Assembly: GCA_002105175.1 (NCBI GenBank)
Contig: MCGE01000011.1
Coordinates: 558,001 to 622,000, forward strand
Reading direction: 5' to 3'
Source: Absidia repens
Lineage: Eukaryota; Mucoromycota; Mucoromycetes; Mucorales; Cunninghamellaceae
DNA length: 64,000 nt
Below the pieces are notes generated by a model. The model did not search any database. It saw only the letters and a program-made list of their open reading frames with translations, and had not been told where the DNA came from. A program made the position numbers and the translations under genes. Shown in pieces: positions 11,441 to 24,615 of this stretch; the first letter of the stretch is position 1, and the number at the start of each line of letters is the position of its first letter.

Positions 11441-12778
11441 TGTGAGAAATTAATTTACGCCCTTTTTTTTTTTTTGGATACATACAACCAATACGATACA
11501 ACACCATCATCATGGTGGTTTTCTTCTCACGGAAATGCTCGCTAACATTAAGCAACAGCGGCGTAATTCTTCTCTCCTGTTGATACCTTTGCTGACACGA
11601 TGGAGCTACTTAACTTGGTTTAGCTAACCCTCTTCAACGTAGAACAGCTTGTTGCTCAACCTAGTATAGTCTACTATCTTTATTTGGGTTAGCTTCTCTG
11701 AAGTCTTGTATATTTTTACAGCACAATACCCCCCACACTTCACACTCCTCCTTCCCACGCTCCCCTATTCGCCTCATATTTAGATATGTGTTGTAGTTGA
11801 TGTTTACTTCTGAATAAAACTTGTCTCATGTTTTTGCTTGTACATCTTCTTTCAGATGTTTAGTTTGTCATGTCTATGTAATGCGTATACCGACACTATA
11901 CTTACAGTACAGTATATGTGGGGGTAGGAAAAAGAAAAGCAGATGTATGTGTGCAAGGAGGAAAGAAAATAAGTGTTAGGTATGAAACGACATCGACCAT
12001 CCGTAGTGCTCAGCGCTCCGTCTACTGTACTTACATGGGGGTTCAAAAATAGATGTTAGAGGAAATTTCTTTTGTTTAAAAAATGGCCGTGGGGACGCAT
12101 CAAAAAAAAAAAATACAATGTCATAAAAAGGGGCAGCAATGAGTGTATAAAATATGATGATTGAAGTGCATTGGAAGGTATCACGTTTAGCTTACTCTTA
12201 TAACATTTCTTTTTTGTCATGAAATCCAAGTCACTTTTTTTTTTAATTTAACCTAGCAGCGATCTTTTGGTCACTGCGCACATCTTGATCCAATGAAGAT
12301 CACTACCGCCATTTTCAACTTCTTGTTGTCCAGTGCAGATTCTTTTTTTTTTTCGAAAAGGTTGGAAAATAATATAATTAGCAATGATTGTCGTACCAAA
12401 ATAAATATCACTCTATTTAGTCCTTCACTTTTTTTTTTCTATACCAAGCACATTTTATAGTTGTCAATTTGTGACATGTCGTGGTATACACTGTGGTGGT
12501 GAACCTTGTTTTGGTCGGACTTGCCACGTGTGGACAGGTATCTTTTTTGGAAAAAAGTCAGAAATTGGAAAAAACAGTCTTCTTCACTTTCCTGTTACTA
12601 AATTTAGCGTGCAGCCCTTTTCATTTGACGATCACCATTTTTAACTGTCGCCGTTTGATTTATTTCTATTTTTTACGGTTAGTATTTTTTTCTTTTCTTG
12701 TGCTTCTTCTTCTTCTCTTTTTTTTTTTTTTTTTTCATCTACTCCCCCCATCACTATTATTTTCTATATACATACATT
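11441..12778. other. Upstream region of UDP-glucose dehydrogenase
   Basis: No gene was found. The stretch contains several short homopolymers, a C-rich segment at about 11730-11770, and a pyrimidine-rich leader with a T tract just before the start codon at 12779. No clear TATA box could be chosen. Confidence 0.5.
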
Positions 12779-14552
12779 ATGACCGTCGTTAAAAACATCT
12801 GCTGTATTGGTGCTGGCTATGTTGGTATGTATCTTATGGAATTTTTGATCTACATCATATAATATAGGCGGTCTTTGCAATATTAACCATCCGCTCACTC
12901 TTTTTCTGATGCTTTTAACTAGGTGGACCAACTTGTGCTGTCTTGGCCTACAAGTGTCCTGACATCAAGGTGACCATTGTCGATTTAAGTGAAGCCCGTA
13001 TTGCTGCTTGGAACTCTAGCAACCTTCCCATCTATGAACCTGGTCTTGATGAAGTCGTGTTTGAATGTCGTGGCAAGAACTTGTTCTTCTCTACAAACGT
13101 TGACGCTGCTATTCAAGAAGCTGATCTTATCTTTGTCTCTGTGAACACCCCTACTAAGAAATCTGGTATGGGTGCTGGTATGGCTGCTGATCTTGCGTAA
13201 GTTAACTATATCATAAGGTAGAGGTGATAGGATAAAGGGCATTTACTTTGGCAGTAAATGACCATTTATGGATGATGGATTTGGGTATTAACACCCTTTT
13301 TTTTATTGATCTGTCGTAGTTATATTGAAAGCGCTACTCGTCGTATTGCTGAAGTATCTACAAGCTCCAAGATTGTGGTCGAAAAGTCAACTGTACCTTG
13401 CCGAACTGCTCAAAGTATGCGCACAATTTTGGATGCCAACTCTACATCTGAGATCCACTTCGATATCTTATCCAACCCTGAATTCTTGGCTGAAGGCACC
13501 GCCATCAAGGATTTATTGAACCCTGACCGTGTCTTGATTGGTGCCCTCCAAACTGAAAGTGGTATTGAAGCTCAAAATGCATTGGTGGATGTTTATACCC
13601 ATTGGGTCCCCAAGGAACGTGTTATCACTACTAACCTCTGGTCCTCTGAATTATCCAAACTCGTAAGTCCAAAAAAAAAAAAAAAAAAAAAAAAAGAGGA
13701 GGGTGAGGTTAAATGAGTGGTGGTAGGGAAATATAGTGAAATTACAATGGACTGTCACTAAACCCAAAAAATACTTTATTTACTTTTTTGTATTAGGCTG
13801 CTAATGCTATGTTGGCTCAACGTATCTCATCTATCAACGCCTTATCAGCTATTTGTGAAGCGACTGGTGCCGATGTGGACGAAGTTGCTTTCGCTTGTGG
13901 TAAAGACACCCGTCTTGGTTCCAAATTCTTGAAGGCATCTGTTGGTTTTGGTGGCTCATGTTTCCAAAAAGACATTCTCAACTTGGTCTACTTGTCCCAA
14001 CAACTCAACCTTCCCGAAGTAGCTGATTACTGGCAACAAGTGGTGATTATGAACGAATATCAAAAGAAGCGATTTGTACGCAACATCATCTCTACCTTAT
14101 TCAACACCATCACAAACAAGAAGATTGCCGTGCTTGGATTTGCATTCAAAAAGGACACTGGTGATACTCGTGAGTCTGCGGCCATCACACTGATCAAGGA
14201 CTTTATGCAGGAAAACGCCCGTGTGGCCATCTATGATCCCAAGGTCGAACCTCAACAAATTTATATGGACTTGTCCGAACCTGGTGTTGTGGACACTCAA
14301 AAGGAAGTGGAAAAGAAGGTGCAAATTTGTCAATCTGCCTATGAAGCTGCTGATGGTGCCGATGCTGTCATCATTGTTACCGAATGGGACGAATTCCGTG
14401 ATGATCAATTGGATTACTCCAAGATCTACGCTGGTATGCACAAGCCTGCTTTCTTGTTTGATGGACGTCTCCTCATCAATGCTCAAAAATTGCGCCAAAT
14501 TGGTTTCAAGGTCAGTGTTATCGGTAAGAATGAATTGGCTGGTACCGCTTAG
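12779..14552 (+). CDS. UGDH: UDP-glucose 6-dehydrogenase
   Basis: Four exons: 12779-12824, 12923-13196, 13320-13662 and 13797-14552; 472 residues, the normal size. The enzyme oxidises UDP-glucose to UDP-glucuronate with two NAD+. Visible parts are the N-terminal Rossmann motif [15 protein letters not shown] (~10-24), [17 protein letters not shown], the block STVPCRTA and [10 protein letters not shown], the catalytic-cysteine loop [10 protein letters not shown] (Cys ~276), and the C-terminal UDP-binding domain with [21 protein letters not shown]-glucuronate supplies the glucuronic acid polymers known from Mucoromycota walls, which supports the taxonomic guess. Intron 3 has a 25-nt A tract close to its donor. 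The 3' UTR is pyrimidine-rich and ends near AATAAA at about 14761. Convergent with LCB3. Confidence 0.97.
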
Positions 14553-15374
14553 ATCTATAGTGCCTGGCCTGCTAAACTTGGTTCCCTCGCCTCTCTTCCC
14601 CTCCCCCCATTCCTCAATTTTTTATATATGTGTTATAGAACCATCTACCTTTCCTCCCCACTCATCCATTTTGACTTTTTTGTCCATACATAGTTTAGTT
14701 TATCACCATCATCTTCATTTCCCTCATCCCTCACTAGTTAGTTACTTTTTCTTTTAACGTTAATAAAAAAAACATTATTTATACAATTATTACTTTGTCC
14801 TTTTTGTATGACTATGATATTGACTGATGATTTTGTGGTAATCAATGTATGTAGTATTGTTATATAGTATTTATCTCAAGTACGATTCATTTGCTTTCTA
14901 TGATGAGGTCATGTTTAGTCCGACAAAACACTAGAATATTTGAAAAGAGAAAGATCACCTGTCATCATGCTAATAGCTTACATGTGGAAAAATGCTGGAC
15001 AACGCTAATCCGCACAGTATCTTTGTCAACATTCAATCACTTATTATACCTAAAATCCTGTAACGAATCCCTCAAAAGTCTATATATATTCCTTTCCTCT
15101 CTACAATCGACACTTTTCCAATTCGATGACACAAGTTCCATCTTCCATAAAACCTGCGACATATATCAAATAGTATGATAAATATATGTTTATTATAATG
15201 CTGGTACAAAAACAAAAATAAAGGAATATTAAATATATACAAAGGAGAAGGGGGCTAAAAACCAAATACTAGTACTATGAAGTGCGTAATGTATATTCTA
15301 AAGTGTAAAAACGAGTATTGAAATTAAATGTGGTAACGAAGTCTAAAGCTAATGTTTTCTGCTTTGTCATTACA
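14553..15374. other. Convergent intergenic region between UGDH and LCB3
   Basis: The two 3' UTRs face each other. AATAAA for UGDH is at about 14761, and AATAAA-like sequence on the minus strand for LCB3 lies within 15180-15360. A short open frame at 14891-15178 has no recognisable features and is not called. Confidence 0.5.
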
Positions 15375-17574
15375 TCAAGATGCGCCGCCAAATACTAATT
15401 CAAAAACAATAGGCGCCGGATATACTGCCACCAGCCCAATGCCTAATTGATCAAAGAACGATAAAATGAGATCACGATAGTCAGCGGCACCATAATCTAT
15501 TAATAAATGCCTCTCTCCCTTACCTGAGTAAACGATCAATTTTGTAACAATATCAACATCATAACGCAAAGGTGCATCTTCAATAACTAACATTGAGGCA
15601 GGATCATTCAACGATGAAGGAGGTGGAGTCGAGGGAATCAGGTCATTGCTGTTGTTGTTGTTGTTGTTATTGTTCGTCTTCTCGCCAGTAAATGGAGCCT
15701 TACGTCGTTGATCCCTGTACTTGCAGTCAGCGACTTTCTTTTCATGCAAATCTATACCAGATTGGATTCCAACGTATTCTGAAGAAGACACAGTTCGCGT
15801 CAAACCACGAAGATCCAAGACCGAAGGTACTGGATCGATGCTTTTCTTGTTCAAGTTTCTGTACGATCTATAAATGAAATAAATAACATATGTCAGTACA
15901 GCCCAAACTATGATCATCAGAGATAATAAAATCACCCCTTCAGATTATTACCTTGCTCCCACTTCAAATTTACGATGGGGTAGATTGAATGCTCGATAAA
16001 TCGGAGGAAGGATAATGTAACACACCTTCTTGCATGCAAGACGCCAAATAAATAGCATAGTAACACCTAGTTGGAGTGGGTAAAATAAAATAACATATTA
16101 GTATTGATGTCCTTCAAGCCTGTTGTATACAGTGAGAGATATTTGCTTACCAATAATCACTTTCATCAAAATGATAAAAAGTGGCATCAATCCAAAAGAG
16201 ACGTTTTCAGCAGATGATTCAAGGCCAAGTCGGCATAATTCAGCATTGTTACACATCCAACTTCCAGGAAAGACCCCCATGACAACACCCATAAAACACA
16301 CACTAGTCATAAAAAATGCTCCATTCAGTATATTCCGTTTGATTTTGGTGTATCAAATGATTACCTATCTTCAAAGCAAGGACATCTTTCAATCGGATCG
16401 GGACTATAAATATGCCCTCAAAAGTCAGTATAATGAATTTGAATAGTCTCAAGAATAAAGAATACTTACTGTAAACCAACTAGCGTCAAGCAAACGGGAA
16501 TGGTAAGAAATACTATACAATTGAAAACCCGTTAGCTACCACTAACTAACATCTTTTGGTTTTGTTTTTTGTTACCCCAATAGCTATCGCTTGTCACAAA
16601 GGCATCTAATATATCACGAGATGCCCATTGTGTCCAGTAAAGCATAAATGCCAAAATAGTTCCGCCAATGACATCTATTATAAAATGCAAGCATGTAACT
16701 GTTTAGATTCGTCATTGTCCTTCGCTTCATATTTTCTTTTTTTTTTTAAAAAAAAATACCTGTGATACTATGCATGCCACAGTAAATTCTGCCGAATACC
16801 ACACTAGTAGCGTAGAACATAGCGCCGAGAATACAAAGCATACGACCAGGTGATTGTGGAGGCAGCGAGTCGCAAGCAACAGCAATGAGATATAATGCGA
16901 CTGATATTGAATTTGTTGAATGAGTTGATGGAAATCCATATTCCAAAGCTGCCCCTTGAGACATAGTTAATCGGTGAACAGGAGGTGAGAGTGGCCGTGG
17001 TAGACACATAAAATCCTATAGATTGGCATCAAAGGTATTGATCAGTAACCACAAAAAAAGATATAGCTTTTTTTCTATTACCTTGAGAAAGCCAGACCAA
17101 AACACACCAAATGCAGTCAAGCAAGCTATACTATGGTTGGATAAAATATAAAGGAGAATGAATGTCGATGAGGGGGAGGGAGGGGGCGAAGAGAAGGAAG
17201 GGGGGTGGCTAAGATTTACCTCCTACCAAGGTGGGCATTACCAAACCATATCAAAATGGGCAAAAATATCATAAAGAAAGTGTGCGTTCCAAGGTTGGCG
17301 GTCCATATAAAGAAGTGGTCTAGGAAGGGTGTTCTGATTCGTTTCTGTAAACAAGAATTCATAAAGGACTTCAGATCACTGTGCATACGCATACACACAA
17401 AAAAGAGAACATTACCTGCATGGCAGCTAGCCAAGGAGTTTCCTGTCGAACAAAAGGAAGCATAAACTTTCGCAGCCAACTTCTCCAAGGATGAAGAGCA
17501 GCACTGTAGAGACGATCGTCGTGAGTACCAGCATCCATGTCCACAGCTATTGATTTGAAGATTTTCCTTGCCAT
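15375..17574 (-). CDS. LCB3: Sphingoid long-chain base-phosphate phosphatase (LCB3/YSR3-like, PAP2 family)
   Basis: Eleven exons on the minus strand: 17574-17416, 17344-17220, 17130-17082, 17015-16760, 16674-16576, 16512-16470, 16403-16365, 16302-16151, 16066-15952, 15867-15524 and 15442-15375; 482 residues. The enzyme dephosphorylates (dihydro/phyto)sphingosine 1-phosphate in the ER. All three PAP2 phosphatase motifs are present: KDFMCLPRP, then EYGFPSTHSTNS, then GRIYCGMHSITD. The flanking blocks FIWTANLGTHTFF, HPDPIERCPCFEDS and YDVDIVTKLIVYSG fit the family. An eight-Asn run encoded by a trinucleotide repeat sits in a non-conserved insert near the C-terminus. The last intron (15443-15523, 81 nt) has no stop in frame, so retention would insert 27 residues before IGLVAVYPAPIVFE. 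A TGGGATTTAAATTT motif lies ~177 bp upstream. Confidence 0.93.
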
Positions 17575-18771
17575 GATGTTCAAAGTGGTGCCATGCAGTA
17601 TAGTGTAAGCTTGAAGAGAAAGATAAGGAATTCACGTTGTTAAAATAGTAAATAGAATGACAGATCTACAGAAACATTAAAAACTTCAGAAGAAGAGGGA
17701 AAAAAAAAGAAAGAACGATGGAAAAAATAAAAAATACATGCGTAAAGAGCTGGGATTTAAATTTTTGACATAACCACTTATGCTAACAGGAATTGAGGGC
17801 AGCAGATTATTGCAGGTAAGTTTGGTGTTGACAACTATGTACCAGGTTAATCAAAATGGCCTCACATACATAGGTTTACATACATTATTAAGGAAGATAA
17901 TCTTTCGTAACTTCTGGTCCTATATGCTTTTCTGTGAAAAAGTGATGTATGTTTTATCTTGAATTGGGCAGTAATCGAATTACAGTATATGTGACATTTG
18001 GGATATGATTCAATTTTCAAGGCAATCATTAATTCACTTGATTCCAAACAATCATTATTTGCACTACATACCTAATTTCCTACCCTCTATTTTGCTATTT
18101 GCTTTTATATCTTGCTGTTACTTTATAGCTTTGCCCTAGAAATCCATGTGCTCTTTACTCGAGTTCTATAAATGTACACATTATTTATACTGTATCAATC
18201 GCACTATTATCAAATCTATCTCTTAACGAATAAGAATATTGAATTTGTGCGGGATAACCATCGTAGTTTGATTTTATATGTTCTGGACCCAAGGGAAAAA
18301 AAAGAAGAGACGCGAGAGAATCACTGTCGTATCCACATTTTCTTCTTTTACCAAAATAAAAACGATAACTATTCTTATTTTAAGCAAAGAATACTTTAAA
18401 GTTAAAAGTAATTTACCTTGCGCCCACTGTAGCGGGAAAGATCGCCCAAGAGAAACTAAATCGGAACCTGACATGGTCCATTTTTCGTTAGCCAATAATA
18501 TTCTCAAAAAATAATACTTTGCTTGGCTAGAGTGCTAGAGCGTGCGGAAATTTAAAATATTTTTGCCATCAATTTTCCAGGCACCTTACATTAGCGTTCA
18601 ATATTTTCTTTCTCTTTTTTTCTTTCTTTCTCTCTCTTTATCGATATATATTTATCCATATCTACTTTTATACTGTGAACTTGATATAAAATATAATATA
18701 TATATTCATCACTCACTTCGCCTCTAGACCCAGATAGACACTCCTATACATATACAACTTGCTGCATCGTA
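17575..18771. other. Divergent upstream region of LCB3 and the coiled-coil gene
   Basis: The region carries two instances of the recurrent GGATTT(A/G)AAAT-type motif, one on each gene's side (17751-17766 and 18543-18563), and CT-rich leaders ending in a TATATA stretch at 18640-18700. No open frame with coding character was found between them. Confidence 0.5.
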
Positions 18772-20362
18772 ATGTCGGAAACTATACAAAATGACTTCGG
18801 AACAGGCCCTATCTTACAGACCCAAGCACCTCCGCCCTCAACATCAAAGTCTATCCAACGCTCGAAAACCGTACGCAATTTGGGCTCGGCTGGAAATAAG
18901 ATGCGGGGCTTATTCAAGAAACAGAACAAGGATGCTTCCACCCCACCCTCAACAGGAAAAAACGGCATCAGCCCTGCTTCTCGACCTGCTATGACCACCT
19001 CGACTTCATTTGCTTCACCTCTTTCCGAATACCGATATAACGAACGACCAATGTCATATGTCGACACTCATGCTATGGAAAAAAGTAAGCGCAAGAGGTC
19101 AAAATAGAGCTGAAAGGGGAAGGGAGAGAAGGTTGTATACTTGAAAACAGGCTTCTGAGCGGGGATTGGATCGTCTAATATTTTTTGTGTACTCACTTTT
19201 TTTTCTTCTTCCTTTTTTTCAACTTCATTACTCTTAAGGCTTCTCATCTGGTGACAACAGACGGTCTCAGTTCTACCCAAATTCTGAATTCTCATCAAAT
19301 CAAAGCACCATGGCTCCCCAGAACCCTCTCACAACAGGTACTCCCTCATCATCTGGAACTGATATCAACGACACCAATGACAACAACAAAGAACAGCAAC
19401 AAGATGTTCCTCCAGAAGCTGAAGAACTAAAACGACAATTGGATCAACTGAACCAAACCATCAACAAGGTACGTCATGAAGTAACAGCGGAAACCGAAAA
19501 GAAACAACAGCTACAATCGGAATTGGAAGAGGCTCGACGTCTCTATCAAGAACGGGAAACTGAATACAGCCAAATTGAACATAATTTCTTCCAACTGACG
19601 CGGGCAGTGCGTGCAACTGATGATGATTTGTCGACCATTCGTGATTCCCTCAAATTGCTCAAGTATAATGTCTCTCGTGTCGTGATGACGCTCAACAAGA
19701 AGGCGGATAAGACCAAAGCCAAGGCCAAGTTTGTTGCTACGTGGCCTCAGCTCTCATTATTGGATAGCCAAGGTGAATTGGTGGAACCTAGTCATATCAA
19801 TTTTTTGGCGGAAAAACTGATCCATGATCATCTCGTACGATCTGTCTTTCAGTGCCCTGTGTACCCTGGACTGGACATTAACAATGCTTATGCTGCACTT
19901 AGCCAGTGGTTTACTGAACATGACTCGACCTTCTCTGTACGCTTACGGCAACAACTGGCACTGATCTTGGCGAAAAACTGCAAGACGACGGATAGCGAAT
20001 TGTATCAAGCGGTGCAGCAAGAAAAAAAACGGATCGCGGACCTCATTTACAACGACCTAGCGGAAATCTATAGTCCATTTATTCGTGAAAATGATGCTCA
20101 AGTGAGTGAAGAAAAATCTTACTATGCAAAGGTCGTAGATATTCTGGACAAGGCATTCAAATTGGCGGTGGCTATTCGTGGTCAAGAGGTGGAAATCACT
20201 ACTTTAAGTCTGGAAGAAGGCAAGCAAGAAATCGATGAAGAAACAATGGCTGAAGTCCGTGGTAAAACATCTGGTGTCGTTCGCTTTTGTATCTGTCCTG
20301 CATTTGTTGGTGGTGATGGTGAACATGGTTTCTTGGAAAAAGGAAAAGTAGTTGTAGTATAG
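18772..20362 (+). CDS. Unrecognised coiled-coil protein with conserved-looking C-terminal domain
   Basis: Two exons, 18772-19084 and 19239-20362, joined in frame through an AAG acceptor; 478 residues. The first ~160 residues are Ser/Thr/Pro/Asn-rich with a basic patch (MRGLFKKQNK). Residues ~160-240 form a heptad-rich coiled coil (EELKRQLDQLNQTINKV onward). A globular part follows with WPQLSLLDSQGELV, HINFLAEKLIHDHLV and FSVRLRQQLALILAKN. The end, VRGKTSGVVRFCICPAF then VGGDGEHGFLEKGKVVVV, looks strongly constrained. I do not recognise the family and assign no function; it is probably cytoplasmic, as there is no signal peptide or membrane segment. AATAAA is at about 20434. Confidence 0.88.
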
Positions 20363-20899
20363 TCATAGTTTATTTTAGTTTTATCCCCCCCACCTCTTCG
20401 CACCTTATTATTATTATTATTCATCATGTCATAATAAAATATCCATTTTTTCTTTTTCTTTTTTTTTGGAATTTTTGAGTTCTTTTTTTAGGTTTATAGT
20501 TTCTGTTCTGTATATGGGAGCTTGTGTTTAGTGCCGAGTTGAATGTCAATGGATCCTGCACCCCGCCGAAGGAATCAAGTTCCCTTAACCGCGCATTGTA
20601 CAATATATAGTAAGTAATCTCTTGATTTTTAAATTAACTCGGCTGGTAACTTTATGCGTAGTACTATCATCATTATGTCAATATTTAATAAACACGGTTT
20701 TATTTTGTTTATTCATTAGGTTCGGTCCCTTACCTTCAAACGATCAATGATCATACCAAATGGCTGATTCCATTTTTCCCTGAAACGTCCCGGCTATCCA
20801 CATGAATAAAATTCAAGCGCCGATGACAACCTTCCATAAAACTGGCTTACTTTTTTTCTCTTCGCTTTGCTTTGCTTTTCCCTCTCAATTTGTTATGAA
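20363..20899. other. Intergenic region upstream of the CSC1-like gene
   Basis: The first ~100 bp are the 3' UTR of the coiled-coil gene. The rest is the upstream region of the CSC1-like gene, with a pyrimidine-rich leader from about 20848. Nothing else was recognised. Confidence 0.5.
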
Positions 20900-23800
20900 A
20901 TGTCTGATGACAGTGCCATAAGCAAATTTCCTATTGAATTTTGCCGTGGTATTTTTGCTTGCAATGACTCACCTGGATTACCGACTTATAATGCCAAACA
21001 ACCTACTGGCTTAGCTCTCCAACTTGTTCTCTGTAGCTCCGTTGGCTTTGTCTGTTTTCTCTTGTTTTGCTATCTACGTGTCAGGTAAGAAATAGAGATT
21101 TACTGTATTGTAATAAGTATCTCATATGTATTTTTTTTTTGTCAACTCTAAGGTGGCCATCAATGTATGCTCCTCGATTGAATATGAAAAAGTAAGTGTC
21201 GATCTTCGAAGTCGTGTCTGTACTGATCTGGCTTTTTTTTTCTTATGTTTGTGCGACAGGAAAGCTCCTCGACAATTACCGTCCTCTTTTTTTGGTTGGA
21301 TAATGCCGGTACTGAAAGCACCAAACTCTGAAGTACTTGAAAAGGTTGGACTTGATGCTGTTGTTGTAAGTACATAGAGCTATGAACGAAGAAAACATAG
21401 TGAGCTGACCGCTGATACTGAACAACTCTATTTTTTCTAGATGCTCCAGTTCTTATTAATGGCGGCTAAACTCTTTGCACTGTGTGGATTTTTTGGTACG
21501 GTGGTGTTGTATCCTATTAGTCGTATGGGCGGTGACTTGTTGAATTCGACGGATCCTGATAACAACAACACACATGGAAACTCCAGTTTGTTTTATGCGC
21601 ATATCGCTCCTCCACCTCCAACGCCGGCACCTACTTCAAACTCTTTTCTTTGGATTTATCTCTTCTTTACCTACTTTTTTTGTCTGGCCACCTTTTATTT
21701 CACTTTCTTCAACTACCGTGACTATGTCCATATACGCCAAGAATTTATGCTTCGGAACGGCAAAAGCATCCCCTCACGAACTGTCCTTGTCAGCGGCATT
21801 CCACCTTCTCTACGATCGGACAGAAAACTAGCCGACTATTTTGAAAAACTCGGTATTGGCGTTGTGGATTCTGTGCACATCATACGGCATGTCAGCAGAC
21901 TATTGGATTTTATCAAGGAACGGGCACACTCTCTTCGGCGGTTGGAATTGGCCTATACTCGTTTGTGGGGTAACCCTTGTCATGATCCTGCCTATAATCC
22001 GGACTCTCTATTATATGAAGCTGAACATGAACAACGGCTAGATACTCTGGACTGGACAACTGCAAGCTCGATCAACAGCACTGAAGATAACGATATCAAC
22101 AGAGGTAATTCGGCCAACTCCTCTTGCTCTCAAGGATATCATAACAACAGACGGCAAGCGGTTGATGATAATTTGGGCGACTCCTGGAACAGCGACGATG
22201 ACGATGACGATAATGTGAACAAACCTTTGTTACCAATGCATCATCGGCGACAAAACCAGCAGAAACGGCGGAAAGTAAAAACTTCTCGACCTTTGGCAAA
22301 AGATGGTTTTATGGGTGTGGTCGGAAAACATGTGGATGCAATCGAACACTATACTGAAAAATTCAACGAAATGAATGAAATGGTGGCGAAAGCAAGAAAG
22401 CACGGCAAGTTTCTACCTACAAGTGTTGGTTTTGTAACATTTGAAGATTGTATGAGTACGGTAAGTAAATATATGGATATTTATAATAAAATGAAAACGC
22501 CCATCGTTAACACTTTTGTTATTATTCATTTAGTATATCGCTTCCCAGGTATTGATTGACGCAACACCATTCCGTTTAAAGACTCGGTTGGCACCTGAAC
22601 CTCGTGATGTGATCTGGGAAAATATCGCCATGCATGGAAGGGAGCGGTGGATTCGCAAGATACTTATATCTGGCGTGCTCATTCTTTTGGTTTTCTTTTG
22701 GGTCATTCCAATCTCGTACTTCTCGGCTCTAACCAATGAAAATTCCTTACGGAATTACTTCCCTTGGCTGATGGATCTGGCGTCGAAAAGCAAAATTTTG
22801 CGACAAATCATTCAATCGTTTTTGCCCACTCTTGGTGTTGTCATTTTTATGGCGATTTTACCTATGATTCTCAATGGTAAGTCAACAATAAACTCATGTG
22901 AAATGAAATCTAGTCTAGTTGTTGTTCCTAAAATCAGGTTCTTCTTTATTTTAGGTCTGAGTGTGGTTGAAGGATTTCGGACAAGGAGTGAAGCAGAAGA
23001 GTCAACCTTCAGCAAGTAAGAAAAAAATAAATGCATTCATATCCGCATTGTTTATGTACATTTATTATAAACTAATATATGTACTTTATAGGTACTTCTT
23101 TTTTTTGCTGTTTAATGTACTACTTGTATTTACCGCTTCGAGTGCATTATTCAAAACCTTACATGACATATTGGAAGACCCTGCACAAATTGCAAATATC
23201 TTGGCCACCAAACTTCCACAAGTCGCTCCTTTTTTTGTGAATTACATTGTAATCAACGGAATGATGCTGTAAGCTACCGATTAAGGATGAATAAAGATCA
23301 AAAGACTGATTTTTTTTTTTTTTTTTGTAGGATACCGATCCAACTTTTGCAGATTGGTCCTGTCATTCTACAGACATTCCATCGTACCTTTTTGTCCAAA
23401 ACGCCTCGTGATTATGCAGAAGTATTGGCTCCTCGAATGTACAACTACGGCTGGGGTTATCCAATGCCAGTCTTTCTTTTTGTGGTTCTTTTAGTATATT
23501 CAACAATAACCCCTCTCATTTTGGTCTTTGGCGCATTTTATTACTGCTTGTCATATCTTGTCGTCAAATATCAGCTATTATATGGTAAATTGGAAAGCAA
23601 TGAAAAAAAAAAGACGGCTGTAAAACTAATTATCTTTATGCTTTTTTATTTATTTATTATAGTTTACTTCCATCCTTACGAAGTGGCTGGTCGTATGTGG
23701 CCTATGGTATTTTCAAGAATCATTGTTGGCTTGTTGCTTTTTGAAACGTTGGCTGCTGGACTATTTCTTTTGAACAAGGCTTTTACGTTGGCTTTTCTCT

Positions 23801-24615
23801 GTACTCCATTGGTCATTATGACGGTCTTCTTTAACTTTGCGATGGATCGGGCGTATCAAAGAAGCACCAAATACTTACCTTTGCAATTACTTTCTCGACA
23901 ATTTGGACATCTTAAGACAACAGTGGCCTCACCCTCAACACCTATTGCTACACCACAACCTTCTCCGTCTGTCTCACAGCAGCATCGACAGTTATCACCT
24001 ACTTTTGGAGAAGCTGGTCCTACTGGCGGTCTTACAAATGGGCAGCGACGTCAAACAGTACTGGATGAAGATGACTATGTAGCACAAACTCGAAAATACA
24101 CTGATTTTAGGGAACCGCCTATGACTTTACTCGACGGCATTTTAAACACTGGCATGAAAAAATATGCACATCCGGCCTTTTTAGGTGTTTTACCTCAGAT
24201 ATGGTTGCCACTCAAAGCTTCCAATGGTTATCAACGGCAAGGACAGTATCACAGCTTCGGTCATAGGGCGGAGCATACGACAGTGGATCAAAGGGAAGAC
24301 ATGCAGTACAGAGATAATGGTGACCAGCATTCTTGGCAACAACAACAACAAGATTCGTCTTCGACAAAACGGTCACCAGCGGCATCAACAGCACTGAATA
24401 TTGTGGACTCGCCAACAAAATTGACCAGGAATATGATACCCCCAGGTACACCTATCATGAACTCATCCGGAAACGTAGGTGCGTTTGACGATATGTCCTC
24501 GGATGAAGAAGATAGCCTGGAAGACGACGATACGAATATGGGTAATGGTACTTATTATCATCATCCAGAACGACGATCCAAGTCACTGCTTTGCCGATCA
24601 TATGGTGCTACTTGA
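20900..24615 (+). CDS. CSC1/OSCA-type (DUF221) calcium-permeable osmosensitive channel
   Basis: Nine exons: 20900-21084, 21153-21191, 21260-21365, 21441-22460, 22534-22876, 22955-23015, 23092-23268, 23331-23584 and 23663-24615; 1045 residues. The family forms membrane channels gated by osmotic or mechanical stress. Visible family blocks are RWPSMYAPR, GWIMPVLKAPNSEVLEKVGLDA, then SRTVLVSGIPPSLRSD starting the cytosolic RNA-recognition-like loop. After that loop come TPFRLKTRLAPEPRDVIWEN, NGLSVVEGF, TPRDYAEVLAPRMYNYGWGY and YVYFHPYEVAGRMWP. The cytosolic loop carries an acidic and Asn-rich insert (about residues 320-405), and the C-terminal ~250 residues are a low-complexity tail. Start: the ATG at 20900 is the first in frame after a pyrimidine-rich leader. 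Intron 8 (23585-23662, 78 nt) has no in-frame stop. Confidence 0.92.

Noticed and set aside
1..17574. SUR2 and LCB3 considered as a sphingolipid gene cluster
   Set aside because: They are 15 kb apart with unrelated genes between, so chance proximity is enough.
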